Shown here piece by piece: positions 37,198 through 46,093 of a DNA stretch of 64,000 bases (its first letter is position 1; each line of letters starts with the position of its first letter). A model generated the notes under the pieces. The model was not told the origin of the DNA, did not search any database, and saw only the letters and a program-made list of their open reading frames with translations. The stretch is from Flavobacterium sp. NKUCC04_CG (GTDB lineage: Bacteria; Bacteroidota; Bacteroidia; Flavobacteriales; Flavobacteriaceae): NCBI RefSeq assembly GCF_019345525.1, contig NZ_JAHKRA010000008.1, positions 62,001 through 126,000 of the forward strand. The letters run 5' to 3'. Made by a program: the position numbers and the translations under genes.

Positions 37198-37293
37198 CGT
37201 TTCTTATTGTATTTTGAGGTGAGCAATGACTCCCCTTTTTTATCCGTTTCCGTTTATATAAAAATCCGTATTCAGCTCTGGAATCTGATGGTA

Positions 37294-38421
37294 TTAGTCA
37301 AAAACAATGACTTGACGAATGCCTTCACCCTTGGCTAAACGTTCAAAACCTTCATTGATGTCTTCCAATTTTATTCTATGCGTAATCAGCTTATCTACAG
37401 CCAATCGTCCTGTTTTATACAATTCGAGATAGGCTGGAATATCTCTTAAGGGAACACAGCTACCGAGATAACATCCCTTTAAACTCTTTTCTTGTCCGAC
37501 TAAAGTCAGCGGATTTAAACTCAATCTAGCATCGGGATGCGGCAATGCTCCGGTTACGGTAGTTCCCCCTCTTTTGGTCGCATTAAAGGCATAATCCAAT
37601 GCTGGCATGGCTCCGGCAAATTCCACCGATATATCAACACCACCAGCTGTTAGTTTTTGCAATTGCTCTAAGGCATCTGTATCGGCAGAGTTAATCACCT
37701 CTTGTGCTCCAAATTCCTTAGCCATCTCCAATTTATACGGACTGATGTCTGCCGCAATTACTTGTGAAGCACCAGCAGCTTTAGCTCCCAAAATTGCCGA
37801 TAAGCCTACACCACCAAGTCCCACCACCAAAACCGAATCACCCATTTTTAACTGAGCCGTATTGACTACCGCTCCAACTCCTGTCATCACAGCGCATCCA
37901 AAAAGTGCGGCTATCTCAAATGGAATAGTCGGATCGATTTTAACCAACGAATGTATCGATGCAACGGCATATTCTGCAAATCCTGAAACACCTAAGTGGT
38001 GATATAGGTCTTGACCGTTTTGATGCAAGCGGTGATGCCCACCTAAAAGTGTCCCATCGCCATTTGCCTTTGCTCCCGGTTCACAAAGCGCTGTTCGTCC
38101 CGTTTGACAATAAATACAATGTCCACAGGATGGCAGAAATGCAAACACCACATGATCACCGACTTTAAAGTTCTTTACTTTAGGTCCTACTTCAACAATA
38201 ACACCTGCAGCCTCATGCCCTAAAACCATCGGTAACGGACGCGGTCGATTTCCATCAATAACCGATAAATCGGAATGACACAAACCCGCCGCTTTTATTT
38301 GTACACATACCTCTTCTTCTCCAGCTGCGTCTAATTCTACTTCTTCTATGGTTAGGGGCTTGGATTGCGTATACGGTCTTTCCGCACCCATTTTTCTCAG
38401 TACTGCTGCTTTTATTTTCAT
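37294..38421 (-). CDS. Zinc-dependent alcohol dehydrogenase (4-hydroxybutyrate dehydrogenase candidate)
   Basis: A 375-residue medium-chain dehydrogenase. Catalytic zinc ligands are C48 in GLCHSD and the GHEAAG histidine-glutamate. Structural zinc cysteines lie in SCGHCIYCQTGRTALC, and the Rossmann motif is GLGGVGLSAI. It resembles class III-like alcohol dehydrogenases such as AttL/BlcB. In this operon the fitting reaction is 4-hydroxybutyrate to succinate semialdehyde. It starts 12 bases after the lactonase stop. Confidence 0.87.
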   Translation of the reverse strand: MKIKAAVLRKMGAERPYTQSKPLTIEEVELDAAGEEEVCVQIKAAGLCHSDLSVIDGNRPRPLPMVLGHEAAGVIVEVGPKVKNFKVGDHVVFAFLPSCGHCIYCQTGRTALCEPGAKANGDGTLLGGHHRLHQNGQDLYHHLGVSGFAEYAVASIHSLVKIDPTIPFEIAALFGCAVMTGVGAVVNTAQLKMGDSVLVVGLGGVGLSAILGAKAAGASQVIAADISPYKLEMAKEFGAQEVINSADTDALEQLQKLTAGGVDISVEFAGAMPALDYAFNATKRGGTTVTGALPHPDARLSLNPLTLVGQEKSLKGCYLGSCVPLRDIPAYLELYKTGRLAVDKLITHRIKLEDINEGFERLAKGEGIRQVIVFD

Positions 38422-38433
38422 TTATTTGGCGTC

Positions 38434-39225
38434 TTAATTATAAAATTCGGGTGCGTGTTTAAACGTTCCCCACTTCACCGGATCATGTCCTGTAACAACC
38501 ATAGCATCATTTTGATCGGCTAGGAATCGCATTTTTGCGACAGAACGCACCGAATCAACAGCTGAGGCTAAGAAACCTGGCAATACTTTATCATCCCAAT
38601 GTTCCGTTGTATAAGCCGCATCAATAGCTAATAAAATCGAACCTGAATTAGGCAAAGTCACTAGAAAACTCGAATGACCTGGCGAATGCCCCGGGGTGAA
38701 TATAATCTTAAGTGTACCATCTCCATAAAAATCGTAGATATCGGTTTTCTGTCCGTCGAGAAACTGCCATTTTAGATTGGGCTTATTAAAGTCTTTCTTA
38801 ATATACCCTCCTGCAGCAAACCAATCTGCCGTAAACGCGTATTCGTATTCAACGCGTTGAACAACATGAGTTGCGTTGGGAAAACGCCCTATGGCCCCTG
38901 TGTGATCCAAATGCAAATGGCTTTGAATCACATATTTTATACTTGCCGGATCAACTCCAAGCTTTTTAATTGCATTATAACAACCTTCCTCTTCCGTCAT
39001 AACAGGCCAATACACCTGTGTGATACCTCCCCAATGTCCAACTGGATCTGTTGCGCATTCTACTGCATTTCCTCCATCGATGATGATATTCCCTTTTGGA
39101 TGTATGATTAAATACCAAGGCACGGGAATTTCATAAGGATCGTTGGACGCATTCATTTTAATGTTGTTTTCCTTACATTTCAAAACTCCAGTCTGAAACA
39201 TATACAAGCGAATTTCATCTGTCAT
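38434..39225 (-). CDS. N-acyl-homoserine lactonase / gamma-butyrolactonase family MBL hydrolase (BlcC/AttM-like)
   Basis: A 263-residue metallo-beta-lactamase-fold lactonase with the dinuclear zinc motif SHLHLDH (H103, H105, D107, H108), later HSPGHSS, DAAY and a C-terminal HD (TGHDPVKW). Length and motifs fit AttM/BlcC and AiiA-type lactonases. No signal peptide, so cytoplasmic. The start is ATG 39225; the in-frame TTG at 39252 lies on the -7 box. It is first in an operon with an alcohol dehydrogenase and SSADH, which points to gamma-butyrolactone use, with acyl-homoserine-lactone cleavage as a possible side activity. Confidence 0.88.
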   Translation of the reverse strand: MTDEIRLYMFQTGVLKCKENNIKMNASNDPYEIPVPWYLIIHPKGNIIIDGGNAVECATDPVGHWGGITQVYWPVMTEEEGCYNAIKKLGVDPASIKYVIQSHLHLDHTGAIGRFPNATHVVQRVEYEYAFTADWFAAGGYIKKDFNKPNLKWQFLDGQKTDIYDFYGDGTLKIIFTPGHSPGHSSFLVTLPNSGSILLAIDAAYTTEHWDDKVLPGFLASAVDSVRSVAKMRFLADQNDAMVVTGHDPVKWGTFKHAPEFYN

Positions 39226-39249
39226 AATAGTAGTTTTTTTGTGGTTTTT

Positions 39250-39257
39250 CAAAATTA
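39250..39257 (-). promoter_or_regulatory. -7 box of the lactone operon
   Basis: TAATTTTG on the minus strand (TAnnTTTG), 25 bases before the ATG. No clear -33. Confidence 0.45.
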
Positions 39258-39368
39258 AAGTCGAACGAATAACCTAGTTAAAAGTTCTTTTTAATGGAAT
39301 AACAATTTAATGAGAAAAAACTAAAAAAACTAAAAAATCGCATTTCAAAAATGTTAATCCTTTCATAA

Positions 39369-39503
39369 TTAAGAACTTTGAACGCGGCATTCATCTTCAC
39401 AAACAGTATTGGAACACCATTCATTAATTAACTGTTGCAAATTTTCAGTACCAATTAATATATAGTCAGCTGTATTTTGAATTGACTGCTCGGCCCAATT
39501 GAC
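39369..39503 (-). pseudogene. Coding-like fragment without start (possible remnant)
   Basis: An open stretch of 44 codons plus stop with a protein-like reading (contains ADYILIGTENLQQLINEW and CEDEC). A stop precedes it and no ATG is present. Not recognised. It lies between the permease terminator and the lactone operon promoter. Confidence 0.3.
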
Positions 39504-39543
39504 CTACAATCCTTTTCATCTGTACTGAGGCTTGGTATCAAAC

Positions 39544-39577
39544 AAAAATCCCGATTTGAGTTCAAATCGGGATTTTT
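39544..39577. terminator. Terminator of the permease gene
   Basis: Perfect 16-bp arms (AAAAATCCCGATTTGA / TCAAATCGGGATTTTT) with a 2-base loop, 30 bases beyond the permease stop. A/T runs on both sides. Confidence 0.9.
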
Positions 39578-39606
39578 GCCTTAGTTATAATTTCAGTAAT
39601 ATGATG

Positions 39607-41067
39607 TTATTTTCTTTTAGACACCGGAGGTAATTCCATATTTTTATAAGCTACAAATTTGGTTTTTTTAGTCCATTTATAACCAAACCAAATAATCAAA
39701 AAGATCGGTAATCCAACATAAGTTGCCACAACGCCAACCCAATCGATTTTATCGTTTAAAAAAGCTTGATAGTTTTGACCTAAAGTAATGACCAAACACA
39801 CAAAAAAGGCAAAGAATGGTCCGAATGGAAACAGTTTTGCTCTATAGGGTAAGTCTGCAATATCTCGTCCTTGAGACACATATCCCCTTCTAAAACGGTA
39901 ATGGCTAATCGCTATACCCAACCAAGCGATAAACCCGGTCATTCCCGAGGTATTTAATAACCACAAATAGATTTGTTGATTGGGAAATAAGGAGGTTAAA
40001 AAACACAATGCTGCCATTAAAGTCGTTGCTATTAAAGCATTTCTAGGTACGCCACCAGCGGTGATTTTTGAAAATATTTTTGGTGCTTTTCCTTCCCTAG
40101 CCAACGAGAAAAGCATTCTAGTAGATGCATACATACCCGAATTTCCAGCAGAAAGCACCGATGTTAAAATCACGGCGTTCATCACTGAGGCTACAGCCAG
40201 TAATCCGGCATTTTCGAAAATCAGCGTAAACGGACTAATACTGATGTTTCTAATGTCTTCGTTTAACAAACGCACATCGGTATAAGGAATAATACTTCCG
40301 ATTATAATGATTGAGAAAACATAAAAAAGTAGAATTCTCCAAAATATTTGCTTGGTAGCCTTAGGTATATTTTTCTCTGGGTTTTCAGATTCTCCTGCGG
40401 CTATCCCGATAAGCTCTGTTCCCTGAAACGAAAAGCCAACGATCATAGCAACACCAATTAATGAAGCAAATCCACCGGAAAAAGGCGCGCCATTAGACGT
40501 CCAATTTTCTTTTACATGCCCAGCTCCTTCGAGTATGCCGACAATCATCAGCAACCCTATTCCTATAAATAAAACAACCGTAACGACTTTGATCAATGAA
40601 AACCAAAATTCCATCTCTCCAAAATTTTTCGTAGAGATTACGTTGATTGCAAAGAGTAAGGCCAAGAAAATCGCACTCCATATCCACGGGTCAATATCGG
40701 GTAGCCAATAACTCATAACCAATTGAGCGGCTACCAAGTCGACCGCAATGGTGATTGCCCAATTATACCAATAGTTCCATCCCAAGGCAAAGCCAAATCC
40801 CTCTTCGACATACTTCGCTCCATAGGTTGAAAACGACCCTGATGTTGGCATATAAGCCGCCAATTCACCCAAACTCGTCATCAGAAAATACACCATGACA
40901 CCGATAAAAAGGTAGGACAATAACGCCCCACCGGGTCCTGCCTGGGCAATAGTAGCACCGGAAGCGACAAACAGCCCCGTACCAATCGAACCCCCAATCG
41001 CAATCATCGACAGGTGTCTTGCTTTTAAAACTCTTTTTAATCCTTGTGAATTTTCGTCTTGAACCAT
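39607..41067 (-). CDS. Amino acid permease, LysP-like (APC superfamily)
   Basis: A 486-residue protein with 12 membrane helices. The start LKARHLSMIAIGGSIGTGLFVASG is the APC/AAT signature, with GWNYWYNWAITIAVDLVAAQL and FQGTELIGIAAGESENPEKNIPKA closest to lysine-type permeases (LysP) of the AAT family. It imports an amino acid with H+, lysine being likely but not proven. It lies upstream of the lactone operon but has its own terminator. Confidence 0.88.
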   Translation of the reverse strand: MVQDENSQGLKRVLKARHLSMIAIGGSIGTGLFVASGATIAQAGPGGALLSYLFIGVMVYFLMTSLGELAAYMPTSGSFSTYGAKYVEEGFGFALGWNYWYNWAITIAVDLVAAQLVMSYWLPDIDPWIWSAIFLALLFAINVISTKNFGEMEFWFSLIKVVTVVLFIGIGLLMIVGILEGAGHVKENWTSNGAPFSGGFASLIGVAMIVGFSFQGTELIGIAAGESENPEKNIPKATKQIFWRILLFYVFSIIIIGSIIPYTDVRLLNEDIRNISISPFTLIFENAGLLAVASVMNAVILTSVLSAGNSGMYASTRMLFSLAREGKAPKIFSKITAGGVPRNALIATTLMAALCFLTSLFPNQQIYLWLLNTSGMTGFIAWLGIAISHYRFRRGYVSQGRDIADLPYRAKLFPFGPFFAFFVCLVITLGQNYQAFLNDKIDWVGVVATYVGLPIFLIIWFGYKWTKKTKFVAYKNMELPPVSKRK

Positions 41068-41132
41068 ATTTATTTTGTTGTATTTAATGGTATTTGTCTT
41101 TTAAAACCATTTAATTAATCGATTTTTTTAAT

Positions 41133-41435
41133 TTATAGTTCGCTCAAAAACAAACCCAATACTAGCAGTAGTGCGGGCACACTAATCCATAAAAAAGATT
41201 GAGTGGTTTTGGTTTCCCTCGCCTTAGACTTTAAATATAAAGTAGCAATCGCTAAAAACAAATTAAAAAAGACTAAAAATAGAATTACCGCCATTAAATA
41301 ATACAAATAAGCTAAATCATATCCCCCTCCACCGATTGAGGCATTCGAACTATTCCATTGATCGCTAAAAAAAATTATAAAAATAACCAAGTTGGAACTC
41401 AAAAAAAGCAACAATAATTTTATAAAAGATTTCAT
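41133..41435 (-). CDS. Small membrane protein of unknown function
   Basis: A 100-residue protein with three predicted membrane helices (5-23, ~45-68, ~80-98) and a short glycine-rich loop (SIGGGGYD). No family recognised. It lies 65 bases upstream of the permease gene on the same strand and may be co-transcribed. Confidence 0.55.
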   Translation of the reverse strand: MKSFIKLLLLFLSSNLVIFIIFFSDQWNSSNASIGGGGYDLAYLYYLMAVILFLVFFNLFLAIATLYLKSKARETKTTQSFLWISVPALLLVLGLFLSEL

Positions 41436-41617
41436 ATTCTATTTTTAATTATATCGTAAAATCAATGCCGATAAAAGTAAGTTAATAATCTCAAACTGCC
41501 CGTAAATTGGAGCTTTTTTCTTTATTTAAAATTAAATAAAGGAAAAAATAATGCAATTTGTATGGTATGTCCGATACTTTATAGTAGTTTTAAAACTTTT
41601 AATACAAAAACATCTGT

Positions 41618-42559
41618 ATGGATTTTACCAACCCCTTAGTATATGGTACACCTTGTTTTTTAGCATTGATTTTACTGGAGCTCAGTTATAGCAAACACAC
41701 CGAAAAGAAAGATTTATACCACTGGAAAGATTTGTTTTCCAGTTTATCCATAGGATTGGGATCTGCGATACTAGCAGCCTTACTCAAAACAGTAACCGCC
41801 ATATTGGTTTTTACAACCGTTTACGAGCTTTTTAATCCAATAGTTGACGGTGTACGCACCAATATCATGGGATGGCAATCATTTAGTTATGCTTGGTATG
41901 TTTGGATACTGTGTCAGCTCGCAGACGATTTTAGTTACTATTGGTTTCACCGCCAAAATCATATGGTACGCTTTTTTTGGGCAGCACATATAGTACATCA
42001 TTCTTCGGACAACTTTAACCTGGGTACTGCTGTACGTAACGGTTGGTTTACGCTGTTTTACAAACCCTTGTTTTATTTGTGGATACCAGCCATCGGTTTT
42101 CCACCAGAAATGCTGATGGTTTGCCTGGGAATTGAATCTCTCTGGCAATTTCAATTACACACCAAATACGTTCCAAAACTCGGTTTTTTAGAAAAAATCT
42201 TTAATACCCACACCATGCATCAAGTTCATCACTCTAAAAATCTGGAATATATGGACAAAAATCACGGTGGTTTTTTAAACTGTTTCGATAAGATGTTTGG
42301 AACTTGGAAGGAATTGGATGACAATATCGAGATAGAATTTGGCGTAACCACGCCTCCGGATTCGTACAACGTATGGAATATTCTAATGCACGAATACGTC
42401 AATATTTGGGAAGACACTAAAAAGTCGCCAAAATTTAAAGATAAGTTTATGTATGTCTTTGGTCCTCCAGGATGGAGTCACGACGGCAGTAGCAAAACAG
42501 TCAAACAGATTCGCAAAGAAATGCGAGAGCAAGCGATAGCTGTTACCGATAAAATATAA
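41618..42559 (+). CDS. Sterol desaturase / fatty acid hydroxylase family protein
   Basis: A 313-residue membrane di-iron enzyme. Histidine clusters are HRQNH, HIVHH and HTMHQVHH, the pattern of the fatty acid hydroxylase superfamily, with the later KNHGGFLNCFDKMFGTW typical of bacterial members. Four or so membrane helices lie in the first half. It adds hydroxyl groups to lipids or carotenoids; the substrate is not evident. Confidence 0.9.
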   Translation: MDFTNPLVYGTPCFLALILLELSYSKHTEKKDLYHWKDLFSSLSIGLGSAILAALLKTVTAILVFTTVYELFNPIVDGVRTNIMGWQSFSYAWYVWILCQLADDFSYYWFHRQNHMVRFFWAAHIVHHSSDNFNLGTAVRNGWFTLFYKPLFYLWIPAIGFPPEMLMVCLGIESLWQFQLHTKYVPKLGFLEKIFNTHTMHQVHHSKNLEYMDKNHGGFLNCFDKMFGTWKELDDNIEIEFGVTTPPDSYNVWNILMHEYVNIWEDTKKSPKFKDKFMYVFGPPGWSHDGSSKTVKQIRKEMREQAIAVTDKI

Positions 42560-42560
42560 G

Positions 42561-42605
42561 AATAAAAAAATGCGATTCGGCTTGTTCGAATCGCATTTTT
42601 TTATT
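42561..42605. terminator. Bidirectional terminator
   Basis: Perfect 19-bp arms (core AAATGCGATTCG / CGAATCGCATTT) with a 7-base loop and A7/T7 runs. It ends the hydroxylase gene and the HxlR gene. Confidence 0.9.
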
Positions 42606-42642
42606 GGTTTTCTAGTGCGATTATTAATTGAACAACGAGCTA

Positions 42643-42996
42643 CTATATCAAAGGAGTGCTCTCTTTATTTTCAGGTATTAACAACTTCCCCCATTCGTTT
42701 AAGTCCCACAGTACTTTAACCAAACCCTGACCCAATTCGGTCAAACTGTATTCAACTCTTGGAGGTAATTCGTTAAAACTCTCTTTGGTAATTAACCCCG
42801 TTTCCATCATCTCTTTGAGTTGCTGGTTCAGCACGCGCCGATCTACTTTAGCAATTCCACGTAGAAATTCACTCGGTCTTTTCTCGCCCAAATGCATTTG
42901 CCAGATGATTGGAATTTTCCACTTTCCACTGATTGCTTTTACCGCAAATTCCAACGGGCATTGTTTTTCTATAAGCTCGTAATCCTTAGTCTTCAT
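42643..42996 (-). CDS. HxlR-family transcriptional regulator
   Basis: A 117-residue winged helix. CPLEFAVKAISGKWKIPIIWQM is the family signature with the conserved N-terminal cysteine, followed by VDRRVLNQQLKEMMETGLI and VEYSLTELG. Such regulators often use that cysteine to sense electrophiles or oxidants. It is divergent from the peroxiredoxin-like gene, which is the likely target. Confidence 0.92.
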   Translation of the reverse strand: MKTKDYELIEKQCPLEFAVKAISGKWKIPIIWQMHLGEKRPSEFLRGIAKVDRRVLNQQLKEMMETGLITKESFNELPPRVEYSLTELGQGLVKVLWDLNEWGKLLIPENKESTPLI

Positions 42997-43038
42997 AATA
43001 GTGACTTTTTTATCCCTTAGGGTTGTAATTATGCGGTA

Positions 43039-43069
43039 TTGTGAGGAATTAATTAAGCGATTAAGTTTG
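43039..43069 (+). promoter_or_regulatory. Promoter of the peroxiredoxin-like gene
   Basis: TTG (43039-43041), 20 bases, TAAGTTTG (43062-43069): a full Bacteroidota promoter, 32 bases before the ATG. Upstream lies the short palindrome CCCTTAGGG (43014-43022), a possible HxlR site. Confidence 0.7.
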
Positions 43070-43101
43070 CCAAAAATAACCTTTATTAATACTGCAAAAA
43101 G

Positions 43102-43743
43102 ATGTCAAATTTAGCGAAACAAATAGAAATTCTAAACAAAGAATTATCCAAACAATTGCCTGACGAAATCAACGAGCTGTTTGCGCAATCCATCAAAGAT
43201 TTAAAAGATCAAAAAATAGAAGAAAAAGCGATGACGGTTGGAATGAGTTTACCGCCATTTTCATTGATGAACAGTGAGAGCCAAAAGATCGATTCACAGC
43301 AACTACTGGGGCAGTACGATAAGGTGGTCTTATTTTTCTTTCGCGGATCTTGGTGTCCCTATTGCAACTTGGAATTGAGAGCCATTCAAGAACTCTTAGT
43401 AAATAATCAACTCGACCGCGTAGGAATACTGGCGATCAGCCCACAACTGACTACATACAGCAAACAATTAATCGCCGAAAACAACTTGGCGTTTGAACTG
43501 TTGTTCGATCAAAACAATGAATTGGCTAAAAAACTTGGAATTGCTTTTACCTTACAAGACTATGCACAAGTCGCATACAGCGGATTGGGGATCGACCTTT
43601 CCTCGTTTAATGGGAACAACAGTAATGAACTCCCTATACCAGCGGTTTTTGTAGTCGATAAAAACGCCATCATCACCTATTCCTTCGTTGATAGCAACTA
43701 TACCAGCAGAATAGACATAGACCTTCTACTTAAACAACTCTAA
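43102..43743 (+). CDS. Peroxiredoxin-like protein (AhpC/TSA family)
   Basis: A 213-residue thioredoxin-fold protein. A helical N-terminus (1-~45) is followed by the core with FFRGSWCPYCNLELRA. The CxxC with a preceding GSW is typical of 'peroxiredoxin-like' AhpC/TSA members rather than classic Prx (TxxC). Later ILAISPQ and IPAVFVVDKNAII complete the fold. Probably reduces peroxides or disulfides in the cytoplasm. Divergent from hxlR. Confidence 0.88.
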   Translation: MSNLAKQIEILNKELSKQLPDEINELFAQSIKDLKDQKIEEKAMTVGMSLPPFSLMNSESQKIDSQQLLGQYDKVVLFFFRGSWCPYCNLELRAIQELLVNNQLDRVGILAISPQLTTYSKQLIAENNLAFELLFDQNNELAKKLGIAFTLQDYAQVAYSGLGIDLSSFNGNNSNELPIPAVFVVDKNAIITYSFVDSNYTSRIDIDLLLKQL

Positions 43744-43804
43744 TGGAGTGACGATTGTGTTATTACAACAATGATCCGGTACCTTAAATTGAGATACCAA
43801 AGAG

Positions 43805-43918
43805 ATGCTATGCCAAATCGATAAGTTTATCAAACTTCATATCTACAATATTACCATCCATAAACGATTGGTTGAAAAAAATGAAGAAGCATTTAGAAAA
43901 GATGGTTTAAAACAGTAA
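43805..43918 (+). pseudogene. Short coding-like frame, possible remnant
   Basis: A 37-codon frame from ATG 43805 with a protein-like reading (IDKFIKLHIYNITIHKRLV ... EEAFRKDGLKQ). No ribosome site or family was seen. It sits between the peroxiredoxin gene and the AT-rich ATPase gene and may mark the edge of inserted DNA. Confidence 0.25.
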
Positions 43919-44020
43919 AAGATCAACACAGTCCCTTTATGTATGGAAACGCATCGTTATAAAAATGAAATCTCAATCATAGCATTTCTAAATCAATAAT
44001 TCTATATGATCTTTTATAAA

Positions 44021-44056
44021 TATCAAATTAGTACGGTTTCCCGTATTAGTTTGATA
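44021..44056. other. Strong hairpin upstream of the ORC/Cdc6-like gene
   Basis: Sixteen-base arms (TATCAAATTAGTACGG, loop TTTC, CCGTATTAGTTTGATA) that pair fully in RNA, with two G-U pairs. No T-run follows, so it does not look like a terminator. It lies 109 bases before the ATPase start codon. It may be a cis-regulatory or small-RNA element, or an insertion end. Confidence 0.5.
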
Positions 44057-44164
44057 ATAAACTTTAATATGTTCGCATCAATTTTACGAAAACTTTGTTT
44101 AATTGACTTTTTACAGGTAAAAGGATAGGGACTCTTGAATAAATTATGTTACACTACATTTTAA

Positions 44165-46093
44165 ATGAAAACAATGACACCAAAAGAATTAAAAAATATA
44201 AGAGACGCTTTTGATTCGATATTAAGAGCAGATTATATAACACTCGACCAAATAAATGAGCTTGAAAATTTAGAGGATTACTATGTTGATTTTTTTGGAA
44301 TTATGCAAAGCCTTTTACAAAAACAGGACAATTTTATTGCTGGTCGAAGAGGTACTGGCAAAACAACTAATTTATTAAGGGCATATTATGAATGCTTAAA
44401 AACAATTTCACCAAAACTTAAAGCTAAAAAGTCTGTTTTTGATCAAGAAAAAGTATTACCAATCTATATTGACTTAAGCACTTGTAATGATCTATTTGAC
44501 AGTGAAGATAATTTACAATTAATAGAAGTACACTTTATAAGACAAATAATTGAATCACTAAAAAAACAATTGGAATTAATGTTTGATGACAATTTTTTAG
44601 TAGTCTTCAAAAAAGAAAATCCTGCTCTCGAAGATTTAGAGTTTATAGAAAAGGTACTTGTTGAAGGTATCTCCTTAAGAAATCAAACTACTACAACCAT
44701 TTCAACAAAAATGACTCAAAATGAGCAAACTGAAATAAATCAAAAACTTAGTTTGATAAATGCAGAATTAGGAGGTAAAATAAGTACAGGCGCTTCTATT
44801 GAAACAGCTAATACATATAATCAGCTTAGAGGCATAAATGTACAAGATTTTCTAAATAAGGTAAATATTATAAAGAGAAAAGCAAAAATTGACAACATAT
44901 ACATCTTTATAGACGAATATTCTGATTTATCTACTAATTCACAACTTAAATTCTCAAATTTACTAAAAACTTTTTTGGGTTCTAGAATTGGAATGTTCTT
45001 TAAAGTAGGTGTGATTACTGATCGATATGATTTTGGTGACAAGATAATAATTGGTCGTGATATTTTTCCCGTTCCTTTAAATTTTAATGATTATGTTGAT
45101 AGATATGGAGGTGCAATGGCAGCTATTAAGAAGATGCAAGAGTTTGTTGAAATTCTAATTACTAAACGTATTTCGATTTTTGGTAATGGTTTAAAAACTC
45201 AAGATGTATTTAAAGCGTCAATAGAGCAAATATTTTCTAGAATCACTAAAGAAGCAATTGGTGTACCTCGTACTATCGGTATCATACTACAACAAGCTTT
45301 TATACAAGCACAAACAAATTCATCAGATAATAAAATTGGCTTATCAGAAATAAATTATGGTATATCATCAGCTAGAAAGACATATCAACGTCAATTTGAA
45401 GGTAGTATAAAAAGGAAACTTATACCAGGATTTTATATGGATATGTGGAATGCAATAATAACTAAGGCGGTAAGTGAAAAAAATAAACATCCCGATAGAC
45501 CCGCAAGTCACATTTTAATTGACCCAATAAGAAAAGATTATCTAAATATTTTGTGCGAAAACTTTCATTTACATTTCCTTTCAGAGAATATTGCATCTAA
45601 ATATGGAGGAACTTACAATTTATACAGTATTGATTTTGACATTTGTAATGAGTTCAATATCAAATATGCAGATGAAAAAGATGAGTATACAGCAGTACGA
45701 TTCGTTTATGACAATGTTGTTAAGGAATTTGATCCTTATTTTAGTAGAGGAAAATCTAAGAGCTATCGCTGCCCTAATTGTGGTAAAATTTATGAAGAAA
45801 GCGAAGTAGTAAAATCTAAAGTCAAAAGATGCTTCGAAGATGATGAGATTTTAGAGGAAATAATTCATATGGAAGCCCCGATAACAGAAGGCAATTATGC
45901 TGAAGTTGAAATAAAAATTTTAGGTCAAATCTCATCGTTATCCTTAGATGAAGCTATGAATGCAAGAGAAATTGCTGATGCTGTGGGTTGTACCTATCAA
46001 AAAGTTTCATTATGGGGCTCAAGAGTGTTAGCAAAAAAAGGCCTTATAAATATAGATCAACGTAAAAAAAATTATTATTATTCAATTGATTAA
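44165..46093 (+). CDS. ORC/Cdc6-like AAA+ ATPase with zinc-ribbon-like and winged-helix tail
   Basis: A 642-residue protein. Walker A is GRRGTGKTT (60-68), Walker B is IFIDE (D250, E251), and a sensor-2/lid-like GVPRTIGIILQQAF lies near 375. Between A and B is a long insertion rich in Thr/Gln. A zinc-ribbon-like CPNC (C536, C539) has a further C556, and the last ~60 residues are a winged helix (MNAREIADAVGCTYQKVSLWGSRVLAKKGLI). This resembles bacterial 'ORC-CDC6 family AAA ATPase' proteins of unknown role. Base use is far more AT-rich than around it (15 G+C in each of two 60-base lines counted), which suggests transfer. No partner gene. A stand-alone defence or DNA-binding switch role is inference. 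Confidence 0.75.
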   Translation: MKTMTPKELKNIRDAFDSILRADYITLDQINELENLEDYYVDFFGIMQSLLQKQDNFIAGRRGTGKTTNLLRAYYECLKTISPKLKAKKSVFDQEKVLPIYIDLSTCNDLFDSEDNLQLIEVHFIRQIIESLKKQLELMFDDNFLVVFKKENPALEDLEFIEKVLVEGISLRNQTTTTISTKMTQNEQTEINQKLSLINAELGGKISTGASIETANTYNQLRGINVQDFLNKVNIIKRKAKIDNIYIFIDEYSDLSTNSQLKFSNLLKTFLGSRIGMFFKVGVITDRYDFGDKIIIGRDIFPVPLNFNDYVDRYGGAMAAIKKMQEFVEILITKRISIFGNGLKTQDVFKASIEQIFSRITKEAIGVPRTIGIILQQAFIQAQTNSSDNKIGLSEINYGISSARKTYQRQFEGSIKRKLIPGFYMDMWNAIITKAVSEKNKHPDRPASHILIDPIRKDYLNILCENFHLHFLSENIASKYGGTYNLYSIDFDICNEFNIKYADEKDEYTAVRFVYDNVVKEFDPYFSRGKSKSYRCPNCGKIYEESEVVKSKVKRCFEDDEILEEIIHMEAPITEGNYAEVEIKILGQISSLSLDEAMNAREIADAVGCTYQKVSLWGSRVLAKKGLINIDQRKKNYYYSID

